Positions 30,915-41,979 of a DNA stretch of 64,000 nucleotides are shown piece after piece. Position 1 is the first letter of the stretch. Each line of letters opens with the position of its first letter. A model generated the notes under the pieces. That model searched no databases. It saw only the letters and a program-made list of their open reading frames with translations, and was not told where the DNA came from. Source of the DNA: Agapetus fuscipes (Eukaryota > Arthropoda > Insecta > Trichoptera > Glossosomatidae); NCBI GenBank assembly GCA_951799405.1, contig OX637333.1, forward strand, positions 15,499,960-15,563,959. Direction: 5' to 3'. Both the position numbers and the translations under genes were made by a program.

Positions 30915-31749
30915 TGAAATCAATCTGAAATCGCTAAGGTATTCATTTCCGTCATTAAATTATGTGTAAATTTCAATGTTTGCGCCGACCGACGATCTAT
31001 TTTATCTTGGACACAAACCACCCATAATAATATTTTAATAGTTATTTATTACACTTTTCATTTTCATTTGTTTTTTTCTCCCCCTGGCTATGTAAGCTGA
31101 TAGCCTAACGGCGTGCGTAGCCGACTGCGGACTCAAAGGTGATAGGTTCGAATCCGATTGACACTGTATATTTTTAATTTTTTACATTTGTTGTTTTATT
31201 TTTTTACATATTATACTTTTTTTATAACAATACAGCATATTTGAAAACTTAACTATTAAAGTTAGTCCAAGCGATTAAAAATACTATCATTTCACTTTCA
31301 TTTCATTTAGTCGGTGTTATGGCCGAGTGAGCCAGAGGCTGATCTTTCTAGCGTATTTGGAATAGAATAACGTTGGTTCGATCCTCGCTTGGGTCACTTG
31401 ACTTTAACTTTGACCCTGGTTCAACAGATGTTATTGGGTAATTATTAATTAATAATTCATTAATATAAACAATAATAATTTATTAATTGATGATATTAAT
31501 ACCTGTTTCTGGCCAGATATAATAGGTTGGTGTATTGCATTCCTCTTCACAAATCTATTTTTTAATTAAAAAAAAAATATTCAAAAATTTCACACTTCGT
31601 ACACACAACTTTTTGGCCAACGACATTTCGGTCAAAGACAAATCAGTGAACGACAACCCGTCCAAAGACAACTCGGCCATAGAGCATTTCAGTCAATGTA
31701 TATGTAGGTACCGAAGAAATCATCCTAATATTATAATTGTATATTATGA

Positions 31750-32513
31750 TTCATTCGTTGAAATGGACTTTCTAAGAAGTATGTTTGGGAAAAAACGGAG
31801 TGACAGAGTGAGGAATGATTTTGTAAGAGAAGAATGTGGTGCAAGAGAAAGTGTGAAAGTGAAGATTAAAAGAAGTTTGTTAAGATGGTTTGGGCATATG
31901 GAGAGAATGAATGAGGAAAGACTGACGAAGAAAGTATATGTTGGTAGAATAGATGGATGTCGTGGTAGAGGAAGACCGAGAAAGGTATGGATGGACCAAA
32001 TATCCGAAATTGCGAATGAATGGAATATCCAGAGACATAATAAAAGAAGAGCCTGTATGAAGAAAATTATGACTCTGGAGGAAATGAAAGAAGTATGTAA
32101 GGACAGAAAGAAATGGCGGTTGATCTGTAATGTTGGCGGCTAGGGTTTATTAAATTGGAATTTGTTTTTATTTGTAAATGGATATTTTGTATTTGGATAT
32201 TATTATTTAGTGATGTATAAAATGTAATTTGTCGTGTGTGTGTGTTCCTTGACTTATAGGTTGGTATGCGGCTGACCACCCATGCTGTAAAAATGGTTCA
32301 CTTTGCCAATGTCACCCCTGTCTCAGGGAAGGACGGCAAGAGTTGCAGGGTGTATGTCCATTTGAGATTTGGTTTTTTATGTTGTAGGTTCACATGAGGC
32401 ATGTGCAAGCGCGAACTTGTACGTGTCTGGTTGTGAGAATGCATGTAATATGAATCTCCAATGTAACATATCTTTGCAACTTAGATTAGATTAGATTAGA
32501 TTAGATTCACTCT
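31750..32513 (+). mobile_element. RTE-like LINE, 5'-truncated: ORF C-terminus plus 3' tail
   Basis: The frame to 32143 reads 'MDFLRSMFGKKRSDRVRNDF', 'LLRWFGHMERMNEERLTKKV', 'GRGRPRKVWMDQI' and 'DRKKWRLICNVGG', then stop. The tail family follows (32243-32513), ending in (TTAGA)n. It lies between the inverted arms, so it inserted after or together with their formation. Confidence 0.85.
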
Positions 32514-32750
32514 GCCTGCCACCATGGGTTGACAGAGCGTAAGCCTAATTTGCATAAACGAGGTGGCACGACTTTATCCGAACGAATCCGAAGCGCAGGG
32601 ATTAATAGATCAAGAAGAAGCTATACAGATGAGGAAGGGTGTCTTGATAATAATATTATTATCATGATGCTGCAGTAATTTTTTCTTATTCACTTGTGAA
32701 CGGCCACTGGTCAGTAGGATGCAATAAGTGCAGAGGTTTTACATTGACAT

Positions 32751-32898
32751 GGTGTCTATTCACGATAGGGGATAGAGTAGATTCATTTTGATTTTCCCCG
32801 AAAAAGCAATAAATGGTATTGTGAGGCACAATACCTTTATTCCTTTTTCGGGGAAAATCGAGATGAGTCTTCTTTATCCCCTATCGTGAATAGACACC
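32751..32898. mobile_element. Near-perfect 148-bp hairpin MITE
   Basis: It begins 'ggtgtctattcacgatagg' and ends with the complement 'cctatcgtgaatagacacc'. The inner arms 'ttttccccgaaaaagcaata' and 'tattcctttttcggggaaaa' also pair, leaving a small loop around 'ttgtgaggcacaat'. Confidence 0.8.
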
Positions 32899-33175
32899 CA
32901 GTAATATGAATGAAAATCATTGAGGATGAACATAGGAATCTAGCGGTTGCACAAATTTGTCATTTATTGTGAGATGCCATGTAAAAAAAGTAAAAACCAA
33001 TCGATCACAAATATCTCGGTTCATCATTCGTCGATAAAAAAGTAATTTGTTGTAAGCTCCTCGTACTACTTTGCTTAATGAATCTGAATAAGGCTATTTA
33101 AATGATTTAATCATGTTTTTAATGTATTGACTTTGTTGTTTTTTTTTTTTTATACTTAAATGTTATTTATTACTC

Positions 33176-33372
33176 GTATTCCTTGACTTATGGGTTGGTA
33201 TGAGGCTGACCACCCATACTGTAAAAAATGGTTCATTTTGCCAATGTCACCCCTGTTTCAGGGAATGTCGGCAAGAGTTGCAGGGCTTATGTTCATTTGA
33301 GGTTTGGATTTTATTTGTAAGTACACAATCAGCATTTGTAAGCGCGAACTACACGTGTTTGTAGCGTATTGT
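33176..33372 (+). repeat. RTE tail family, plus copy, truncated at the 3' side
   Basis: It starts ttccttgacttatgggttgg and loses homology after 'gcgaactacacgtgtttg'. Confidence 0.75.
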
Positions 33373-33477
33373 ATGTAGCGTTTGTAGCGTATTACACACA
33401 CCGCGTGACCATGTTGGAATAAAATTAATTTATTATTGATATAAGAATGACTGTACTATTATTGTTATTATAATAAG

Positions 33478-33800
33478 TCCGGTCAGTAGCTCAGAGGTAG
33501 AAAGCTTGCGTTCGATGTCGAAAGCTCGGATTCGATCCTCACCCCTAAAGGTGTCAAAATTATTTCTCTTTTCGGTGTGTATTGCAAACCCAACTACCAT
33601 AAAAAAAACCGGCAAGGTTTACTCAGCCTTCACAAGAAGTGAGAGCCTGCTCCCCTAGTAGGGAAATCCCCACTTCAACGAAGTGGTTGGCGTAAGGCCG
33701 ACTCCCTTACCTGTGAAAATACATAGGTTTTACCCACCACAAGCAACCCCTTCGGGGACAAAGCGGCAGGAAGTTGCACTATGCGTGCAGCTTAGTTGTA
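33478..33800 (+). repeat. SINE family 2, full-length copy with tRNA-like head
   Basis: The head 'cagtagctcagaggtagaaa' (box A) and 'cggattcgatcc' (box B) precedes the body 'ccggcaaggtttactcagcc', a palindrome around 'cttcaacgaag', and the tail 'ccccttcggggacaaagcgg' then 'caggaagttgca'. Best family 2 copy in the window. Confidence 0.75.
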
Positions 33801-34145
33801 CAAGCTAGTCCATGGTTCTAGTTTTACACACATTTAGGGACTTCATTGAAGAAAGAAAGTCGAGTGCAGTTCACTGATTTTTTTTTTATATTTTCAATAC
33901 AAGAATAAAATATAGTCAATTTTTAAGGCTTATGAAATTTTCTACAATTTGTCTACCGATTTGTCTTTGGCCGAAATGTCGTTGGCAGAAAAGTCGTGTG
34001 GACGAAGTGTGAAATTTATATATATTTTTTTAAATTAAAAAATAGATTTGTGAAGAGGAATGCAATTCACCAACCTATTCTATCTGGCCAGAAACAGGTA
34101 TTAATATAAAAAATTTAAATAAAAAATAAAAAACAAATTGTATTA

Positions 34146-34429
34146 GGGGCCGTTCATAAATTACGTCATCGATTTTTGGCGATTTTCGACCCCCCCCCCT
34201 ACAATCATCCTATAGTCATTATCTAATGACCCCTCCCCCTTCTTGCTGTAATAATGGATGAGCTTTATAATTAATAATGTTATATTACTTACATAATATT
34301 AGGTATATTTTGTAGAAATTGGTATTTACAAGAACGACGTCACTTTTGGTACTCGTACGTCATTTATCATCATCCGCAGACCAGACTCCCCCCCCCTTAA
34401 TTCGAATGACGTAATATTTGGACGGCCCC
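34146..34429. mobile_element. 284-bp MITE with GGGGCCGT termini and TTA duplication
   Basis: The ends 'ggggccgttcataaattacg' and the complement of 'gacgtaatatttggacggcccc' face each other, flanked by TTA at 34143-34145 and 34430-34432. A 3-bp TWA duplication is typical of PIF/Harbinger. C-runs of about 10 bases occur near both ends. No ORF. Confidence 0.65.
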
Positions 34430-34464
34430 TTAGGTTACGGGGCGAGTAAAATTCAATAATGTAC

Positions 34465-34575
34465 GACTGGTTTCGGAAACAATGTTTCCATCGTCAGGTA
34501 CAAAATATTAGTACCTGAGTAGTAATATTTTGTACCTGACCATGGAAAAATTGTTTCCGAAACCGATCGTAATTT
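34465..34575. repeat. About 110-bp hairpin
   Basis: The arms 'tacgactggtttcggaaaca' with 'gtcaggtacaaaatatta' pair with 'taatattttgtacctgac' and 'gtttccgaaaccgatcgta'. About 48 bases per arm with few mismatches. Confidence 0.75.
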
Positions 34576-35361
34576 TTTTTAAATGAAAGGTTACAAAGTG
34601 AATGCCTCATCAATTAATGATAGGTATTAATATCATCAATTAATAATTCATTATTGTGTATATTAATGAATTATTAATTAATAATTACGCAATAACATCT
34701 GTTGAACCAGGGTCAATGTTAAAGTCAAGTGACCCAAGCGGGGATCGAACCAACGTTATTCTATTCCAAATACGCTAGAAAGATCAGCCTCTGGCCCACT
34801 CGGCCATAACACCGACTAAATGAAATGAAATTGAAATGATAGTATTTTTAATCGCTTGGACTAACTTTAATAGTTAAGTTTTCAAATACGCTGTATTTTT
34901 ATACAAAAAGTATAATATGTAAAAAAATAAAACAACAAATGTAAAAAATTAAAAATATACAGTGTCAATCGGATTCGAACCTATCACCTTTGAGTCCGCA
35001 GTCGGCTACGCACGCCGTTAGGCTATCAGCTTACATAGCCAGGGGGAGAAAAAAACAAATGAAAATGAAAAGTGTAATAAATAACTATTAAAATATTATT
35101 ATGGGTGGTTTGTGTCCAAGATAAAATAGATCGTCGGTCGGCGCAAACATTGAAATTTACACATAATTTAATGACGGAAATGAATACCTTAGCGATTTCA
35201 GATTGATTTCATATTAGAATAGCGCAATCAACATTATATTTTCAATGCATTAAAAGTTTCGAAAGAAAGTAAAACTTCAGTAGTTTTTAGTATTTTCCTG
35301 ACGGATTGCCCCATACATTTGTGATGTGTCGTACCACCTTATATAATTAATATTTAAGGCT

Positions 35362-35548
35362 TATACTTAATGCACACCCACATGTGTAAGTTTGCATCTA
35401 CATATACTGCACGTAAAAAAAACAAACCTCACATGAACATAAACCTTGCAACTCCTACAGCCCTTCACTGAAATCGGGGTGGCATTTGCAAAAGTGAATC
35501 AAGCTTTTACAGCATGAAGGGTTGACCTCATACCAACCTGTAAGTCAA
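35362..35548 (-). repeat. RTE tail family, diverged minus copy
   Basis: It includes 'cctcacatgaacataaacct' and 'ctcataccaacctgtaagtc'. It ends 40 bases from the donor of the SWIM exon at 35588-35805, on its intron side. Confidence 0.6.
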
Positions 35549-35587
35549 GAAGTAAAGAGGAGAAGAATGATACACCATCTGACTTAC

Positions 35588-35805
35588 AGTTATTCTGGTC
35601 GGGAGTGATGGTCTCCAGCTCGCAGCCGAAGAGGCAGTGGTGCACGGTCCAGCGCGGCTCAAAGGGGATGTGAGTCTTGACCTTAAGCTCCGTGGTGAGC
35701 ATGAGGATGTGGCGGCAGGGCAGGCGGAACACCCGGCTGAACAGGCAGGAGCACTCCTGCGTGGAGGTGCCGTACTTGCTGATGGCCGCGCTCGCGTCCT
35801 TGCTA
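35588..35805 (-). CDS. SWIM-gene exon 6: SWIM zinc finger
   Basis: Acceptor TTTGTTTCCACAG, donor AACT|GTAAGTC; length 218, entering with one base and leaving with one. The peptide contains 'CSCLFSRVFRLPCRHILMLT', an exact SWIM finger: C-x-C, nine residues, C-x-H. 'FEPRWTVHHCL' follows, like the segment after the finger in ZSWIM1/3 proteins. The finger is expected to bind DNA or proteins. All four zinc ligands are present and the frame is clean, so the gene looks functional here. GC content is far above the neighbouring intron. Confidence 0.85.
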
Positions 35806-35837
35806 CTGTGGAAACAAACAGACCAGTCTGCAATCTA

Positions 35838-36025
35838 GTAGTCAACACTTCAGACTCGTGATAGGAAGGTAGTGGGTTCAAATTCCAGTGAAGACCAAAA
35901 ACATATTAAATTTTTCAAATATGTCTTTCGCTGGGTTGAAATATTTATCTGCCTTTACCAAAGACCGGCCACCATGCGTCCATCCAGCCTTACACCGACT
36001 CTTTCCAGCTTTACACCAAGCCTTT
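35838..36025 (+). repeat. SINE family 1 copy
   Basis: Starts with 'gtagtgggttcaaattcc' (B-box region), then 'tttcgctgggttgaa', 'accaaagaccggccac' and 'catccagccttacacc'. It begins about 33 bases upstream of the acceptor of exon 6, so it reaches close to that exon's polypyrimidine tract. Confidence 0.6.
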
Positions 36026-36132
36026 TCGATGTTTTTTCTTGATAATGGTGTGAAAACATTGAAAGCGCTCGGGAAATAAATCAATTTGTGAAGAAAAACA
36101 TTGTTAAATTTTTTTACATTACTATTTTGAAT

Positions 36133-36556
36133 AGGGTAGTTGCAGTGGTAGGAAAATCGGTTAAAAATAATATGGTTCTGCAGAGTACATTTCAAGGATC
36201 ACAACCATATATTTTTGTGTAGTAAAAATAAAAATATCACTGATAATTTAAAAAAATAAAATGCGGAGAATTTTAGTCGCGCCAAAACGCAGCGCGTTCG
36301 ACTTCGCGAATCTTGACGTTAAAATGACGTCAAGACTCACCACTGGGCCCGCCGATACCTACACTCCGAAAATGCATCCCCGTCATATCTGCCTAAATAA
36401 ACAAAATGACTTTTTTTCCGAAAATCGAGAATACGCTAATTTTAAACAGCTTTAGTTTAAAAACTAAGCAAAATTTTTTTTTTTTGAAAACGCAGATGCA
36501 TTTTTAAAAATGTATTCTACCATTTTATACAATGAAAAAATATGTGATACTTTCCT
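36133..36556 (+). mobile_element. MITE family X, copy 1 (424 bp)
   Basis: Starts 'agggtagttgcagtggtagg'; shares this, 'aataatatggtt', 'agagtacatttca' and 'aacgcagatgca' with the inverted copy at 58413-58776. It is flanked by AT on both sides. The interior has 'ttgacgttaaaatgacgtca'. Confidence 0.65.
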
Positions 36557-37538
36557 ATTGTAAATCTTATATATAAAATTCTCGCCTCTAAATGTTTGTG
36601 GTCCAACTCCTCCGAAACGGGTTTACGGATCCTTATGAAATTTTGTAGGCTTATTTGATTTGTATCAGAACCAGACAACAAGTATATTTCATACAGCCAT
36701 ACGATTAAGAAGAGCGTACACAGATTTCTTCTATCAGTTTTTTCGAAAAATATTTTTTTTGTATTTTTCTGTTATTAGTCATTATAACATTCATTCAAGA
36801 AGAAGAAGAATTTAAACAAGTATTGTACCGTAACGCGCCGTGATTATTTTATTAAGATACACAGCAAAACTTATGTGCTTTCTTGAAAAATGATATTTGT
36901 CCAAAACAAATTCAGTGAGCATACTTAATAATAATTTCTGACCTGGCATTTGTAAGAAGGACTATTTCGTTGTGTTTTCTGTGAATTTGACAGCTGCCGT
37001 CTTCTAAAACTTTCTCTTATGTTTGAGTGTTGTGAACGGCCCAACTTGTGATAAAATTCCATACATCTAAATAATACCTATATAATAATAATAATTTTAT
37101 TCATTAAAATATACAACAAATAATTTTACAAAAATTACTACAAAAATGTACACCAAAGCACATCTTAACATTATATTACATTACATTTGTACACATAAGG
37201 AATTTAACTTAACAAGAAAATAATATCTACATGTGCCTGAACTAGGAAACTCCTGTCTCAGGCGTGGAGAACTTCTACACAATATTATGTACCTAAACAA
37301 TTATTTCTACATGTATTCATATTTTTATACTATTATCTTAAATCCTGGTTCTAATACGAATAGACTTAGTTACTCAAAAAAATTAAAAACAAATTAAAGC
37401 AAAATAAACAAAAGTAAAATAGAAATATAAATTTACTCTACTACAATTCAGAGCTTCTCTGTATCTTCGTAGGTCATATCTTGTAGAGTGTCTTGGAGAG
37501 TAAATTTACAATTTGTGAAATTCAGGGGATATATCCCA

Positions 37539-37789
37539 CCCTGAGAATGAAAGTGACCTATTTTTAAAAAAATGGAAAATGACTTTAATACACAGAATGA
37601 CTCAAAAAGGTACAATCTATTGCACCTTTAATAAAGACAAAGAGACCGAAGTATGCCTCTATCACTCTTTGACCATAAATAATCTGTTTTAAAATATAGG
37701 CGTAATAGAGTGTACCTTTTTGAGTCATTCTATGTATTAAACTCATTTTACCAAAATTTTGGAATAGGTCACTTTCATTCTCAGGGTGC
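37539..37789. mobile_element. Hairpin MITE with about 77-bp inverted ends
   Basis: 'ccctgagaatgaaagtgacc' at the left and its complement at the right end. The inner arms 'cagaatgactcaaaaaggta' and 'tacctttttgagtcattct' pair too. The loop holds part of a shadow ORF. mariner-like ends are possible. Confidence 0.7.
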
Positions 37790-38445
37790 GATATGTCCAA
37801 CAGTGCATTTAGCCTATTGTAAAGGAATGGCCCCAAGAACACATAGAATTTTTTTGTGAAGGCATGTCTTATAGCTAGTTTTTGTGGACATACTAAATTC
37901 TTTCGCCTTTTGTTTACTAGCTCAGTGTTGAAAGGAATGTCTGCATTAGAGTGGAGTGAAATGTCTTTTTTCGTTTTATCGAACACATATAGCGTAGAAA
38001 AGGTGCCTTTTAGGATCAAATTTACTTATTCGAAAAGAAACTGAAGTAAAAATGAGAGGATCTTCCCGCACAACGCCATCGAATGTTATGTAAAAAAGCA
38101 ATTTTAAGCTCACGTTTGACGCTGTTAAAAATGTTTTTTTGCTATTTATATTTGCTTAATTCATTATTTCTGAAACGTTTAGTTCTTCAGATGACTGTAC
38201 CATCGCATATAAGGAAGAAATTTCTGAAAAAAAAAGTTCACTTTTTGACCTCCCTACAGTATTGAGGAAACGTTACAGGTATGGAGTGTCTGACAACTGC
38301 AATTGCATAATGTGTTTCGTTTGTTAAGGCTGATGCCCCTATATTTAATAAGCCACACAAGACAAAGGGAGAAAACTTTGTAAGGAAAGTCAGACATTGA
38401 TGGAAGAGGTTTTTCATAAAATATCAGCATTGCACTGGAATCTAT

Positions 38446-38870
38446 AATCTATAATCTAAGTTGCAAGGATATATTCATTCAAAGCTCTCAGATGTATGCC
38501 CACAAACAAACACGTGTCGTTCGCGCTTACAAATTCTGATTGTGTACTTACAAATAAAATCCAAACTCAAATGAACATAAGCCCTGCAACTCTTGCCGAC
38601 ATTCCCTGAAACAGGGGTGACATTGGCAAAGTGAACCATTTTTTACAGTATGGGTGGTCAGCCTCATACCAACCTATAAGTCAAGGAATACGAGTAATAA
38701 ATAACATTTAAGTTTACAAAAAAAACAAAACCTTAAAAATAAATCTATACAAAAAAAGTCAAAAAAAAATTATGCAAAAAATGTAGCAAACTAATAAACC
38801 AACATTACAAATCAGCATTGCAGATTAGCCGCCACTTCTTCCTGTCCTTGCATACTTCTTGATTGCAAAA
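38446..38870 (-). mobile_element. RTE-like LINE end nested in the Helitron
   Basis: The tail family (38446-38688) is followed on the minus strand by the LINE 3' untranslated region and the last ORF codons (about 38810-38865, 'DRKKWRLICNAD'). Confidence 0.8.
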
Positions 38871-40644
38871 AATAATATTTATGTAAAAACGTAACAAATA
38901 TTCACTGCGAAAATGTTGCGTATCACTTGCTGACCTAATTCAAAGTAGTAGAGAGTGTTTTTTATAGCTCAAAGCCAGCGCGGTACACGCCTGCTTTCGG
39001 CGAGCTCCTGAGAGCGAATGGTAGATAAGAGGAAAGACATGCAATTTAAAGCTATTTTTAAAATAATAAAATAAATAGATCTTATGAAAAATAAAATTTG
39101 AAAAAAATTACAAGTAAACTTAAGATTCTATTTTTTAATATTTGAAAATTATTGGTCACAAAAAACGATTTTTTGAGATTTTATCCGGAGATACAATACA
39201 CACTTTTTTTAAAGTTTTTGCTTCTAGATTTTTTGTTTTACTCCAGTTTTCTTAATCTCAATCAAACTTAAAATCACACTACAAACTAAAACAGGATATT
39301 AAGTGTATTAGTAGTTTTTTTTTAGATTTCAAAATACCACCAATTTACAGAAAAACTGGTTCAAAAATTGTATGTTTTCCACTTACCGCAAGAAGGTGTT
39401 CGTAATTTTTATTTTTTCAAGTAATAATAGCGTTTATAGACATATATTATTTGATGCAGATTGCAAATGGAATGTTGAATTAACTCTAACAGTTGTCAAA
39501 ATTTTATATTTGTCCATATTTATTGAAAAAAAACCACGTCAAAAACTGTGTTTTCGAGAAATTTCCTAGCGCCCTCTTAAGGGGGTTGCTTAGATTACAA
39601 TCCTAAAAGTTTATATTAGTGGTATTGTTTTAATAATTCATAAAAAAAATATAAAAACTCTTTTGTTCTTGTTATCCAGAACCGGCCCTGTAGACTAGAA
39701 GTGTGTTTTAAAGAGGGAGACAACAATATTGCTGTCCCGTTCTTATTTGTACCAGATCAACCGAAAAATATCTGTATACAAACTATCTGTACTTGGTAAC
39801 AAAAATGTTTTTTTGTTTTGCATTACAAGTGTTTGATATGTTGTGTTAAATTCGTTGCTTTTTGTAACTTACCTTGCGTAAGTTGATGTCTATTTTGAAA
39901 TTTTATTTCAAATAAGATATTTTTGCATTTTGAGCAAAAATCACGAACAAAAATCACAAGCAAATTTGGCAGGCAGAGTCTTAGGAGATCAAGCAATGAA
40001 TATGCCAGGAGCTGAAATACATTAAATTAAGAATTTCATGATTGGTATTTTTTCCAATCTTTGTAAGAATAAAAAGTAAAAAGTTCAAACTTTGTCTTAT
40101 CCCACTTTTATTGTTATTTTTTTTCGTTAATAGCTGTTTCAGAACACTTCCGTCTTCATGTAACAAAGAATTTTTGTTTTTATCGGCGGTTATCATCTAC
40201 AGCACTCCATTTTCTCTTTGTCTACATCTCATTCTCACACACTCACAATACCTACATACGTTATTTTTCTTTAAAAACTAAAATATTTACTTAAAATAAT
40301 GTACATGGCAGAACAACGTTTGCCGGGTCAGCTAGTGTTAATATATCTTTAAATTAAGATTATACACATATCAAGTATTAAAATAATGAAAGACTATTTG
40401 ATAATTAAATTTTACAAACAAGGAATCACAAGAGAATCAAATTTCAAGCTTTCACGGCAGGATCTGTGTTCTGGCATTCGGGAGGTTAATGAGGTCATAT
40501 AGTTACGTTACTCGGCCTGATTTCTAGGGAAAAGGCAAACCAATATTTTGTTAATGATTGCTGAAGACATCAGTCCCATCGAAGAGTGACGTTTGCTCGC
40601 CGAAAAAAAGGGTTTTAAATTATAATTTGTGCTTAGTATGTTGT

Positions 40645-40800
40645 ATTTATATTTTCAAATATGCTCTTCGCAGGGTGAAAAATTTATATACTTTTACCAA
40701 AGACTGGTCACTAAAAGTCCATCCAGCCTTACAGCAACTGGGTCTTGTTTGAGAATCGGCGCTTTCTACATCGACGACCAAGCTCGCAGAGGGAAAAACA
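40645..40800 (+). repeat. SINE family 1 copy
   Basis: It contains 'aaatatgctcttcgcagggt', 'accaaagactggtcac', 'ccatccagccttacagcaac' and 'acgaccaagctcgcagaggg'. It lies 140 bases downstream of the donor of SWIM exon 5. Confidence 0.7.
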
Positions 40801-40940
40801 CGCTCGCCAAATAAATCATCCTATTATTTAAGTATATTATTACTATTTATCTTTTCCAATCTATTTTAAGTCTAAGGATTTGATGCTTTTGTTTCCAATT
40901 CTTGGAGGATGGTAGCTAGGAGAATAGTATGAGGGCTCAC

Positions 40941-41056
40941 TTGTTCTGGTGCTGCTGGTTGAGCGCTCTCTGAGCCAGCATGGTCTGCTGGTGTATGAGG
41001 AAGTACGCGTACTGGGTGATGGTGTCCGTGGGGGACTGCTTTGAATTCACCGTATC
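40941..41056 (-). CDS. SWIM-gene exon 5
   Basis: Acceptor ATGTTCCAG, donor CAGAACAA|GTGAGC; 116 bases in phase 0, leaving two bases. The peptide starts 'DTVNSKQSPTDTITQYAYFL' and continues 'HQQTMLAQRALNQQHQN', predicted helical and Gln-rich. It lies between the RNase H-like part and the SWIM finger. The intron just upstream holds a LINE whose 3' end is only about 40 bases from the acceptor. Confidence 0.8.
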
Positions 41057-41143
41057 CTGGAACATTATCAACATTAAACTAACAAAATTATAGTAATACT
41101 TTACTTTGCGTATGGCCGGCAAGCACAGCAAATCACTTGGCCG

Positions 41144-41978
41144 TCAGAGGCGAAGATCCAAGCCCTCTATCCACTTCACTGCTCCTGGCGTGGTTTCGTG
41201 GAGGTCTTTCAGGCCACGAGGGTGTCTTCTGATGGGGCACTCCTCCACTATGTGCCGGACAGTCTGGTTCTCCGCCCCACAGTCACATCCTGGAGATGGA
41301 GCTAATCCCCATCTGTGGAGCAAGAAGTTGCAACGGCCTTGCTCGGTTCGGATCCTATTCAAGGTCGTCCACAGTCCTCTCGCAAGATTAAACCCTGGGA
41401 CCTCCTGGTGTGGCAGAGTGATCAGCTCGTGGTTTTTAAAGCTTTTCTCCACTCCGATCATCAATGTAGCATCCCTACTCCGATCATCAATTGTCCAGAT
41501 GGGGTTTCTGGACTTGAGTCGCTTGTTTGGGTGCTGGAAGATGTCCTTGAAAGCAGGGAGCAGCGGGTCACTTCTCACTCTGTCGACCAGTTTTATGGAT
41601 GCTAGGGATCTACGCAGGGTTGGGGGACGAATTTGGACAGGACCGAGAGCCACTGGACGGGTGTTGAGATGGTTCCTGAGATGGAGCGCATGGTTTTGTT
41701 CAGCTCCACATCCAGCTTGTTACAGTGATCGCTACGAGCCTAGACAGGAGCGCAGTACTCCGCCGCACTATACACCAGAGCCATGGCTGAAGTTCTCAGT
41801 GTCCTTGCGTCACTTCCCCATGTAGTGCCTGCCAGTTTGGATATTATGTTATTACGGGTTTTAACCTTAGCTTTGGTGGCTTCTATGTGGCTTCTATATG
41901 TCAGGGCCCGATCTAGTTTAATGCCCAGATATTTTGGGGTGGTTTCAGCAGGGATATTGTGCCCGCTCATTTGAACAC
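41144..41978 (-). pseudogene. LINE ORF2 C-terminal part with CCHC-like motif
   Basis: Upstream frame: 'VQMSGHNIPAETTPKYLGIK', 'LDRALTYRSHIEATKAK'. The downstream frame 41653-41144 contains 'RIRTEQGRCNFLLHRWGLAP' and a C-x-C..H..C motif 'CDCGAENQTVRHIVEEC'. This is the usual end of Jockey-like ORF2. A frameshift separates the two pieces near 41740. Confidence 0.75.
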
Positions 41979-41979
41979 T

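Larger units (their letters stand above)
34109..34620. mobile_element. About 510-bp insertion in the right arm, with 12-bp duplication
   Basis: AGGTATTAATAT occurs on both sides of the insertion, and the uninterrupted sequence is in the left arm near 31490-31510. A duplication this long suggests target-primed retroposition. It contains a MITE (34146-34429) and a long hairpin (34465-34575). Confidence 0.65.
30903..35223. mobile_element. 4.3-kb structure with about 750-bp inverted arms carrying tRNA-like sequences
   Basis: Left arm 30903-31647 and right arm 33952-35223 are nearly complementary from 'gctattctaatatgaaatc' inward to 'acatttcggtcaaagaca'. The right arm is longer only because of an insertion at 34109-34620. 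Each arm holds two tRNA-like blocks: one with 'ttatggccgagtgagcc' and 'ggttcgatcc', the other with 'agcctaacggcgtgcgta' and 'ggttcgaatccg'. The middle 2.3 kb holds a LINE end, a hairpin MITE, an RTE tail and a SINE. No transposase ORF. It may be a foldback-type element or an inverted duplication; no target duplication was recognised. Confidence 0.7.
36565..40335 (+). mobile_element. Non-autonomous Helitron (3771 bp) with nested insertions
   Basis: 5' end TCTTATATATAAAATTCTCG, followed by 'actcctccgaaacgg', a start widespread in insect Helitrons. 3' end 'gtttgccgggtcagctag', with CTAG preceded by a short hairpin (ggcagaac..gtttgcc). It lies between A (36564) and T (40336), as expected for Helitrons. 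No Rep/helicase ORF. Nested inside are a hairpin MITE (37539-37789) and an RTE LINE end (38446-38870). The remaining interior has no gene I can support. Confidence 0.8.

Noticed and set aside
31310..31400. tRNA-Leu/Ser-like gene in the inverted arm
   Set aside because: Box matches only; stems do not fold and the 3' side is not complementary.
32751..32898. Rho-independent terminator or structured RNA
   Set aside because: The hairpin is 148 bp with paired termini in eukaryotic repeat DNA, so a MITE explains it better.
35637..35861. Plus-strand 74-codon frame over the SWIM finger exon
   Set aside because: Antisense of a phased exon with an exact SWIM motif.
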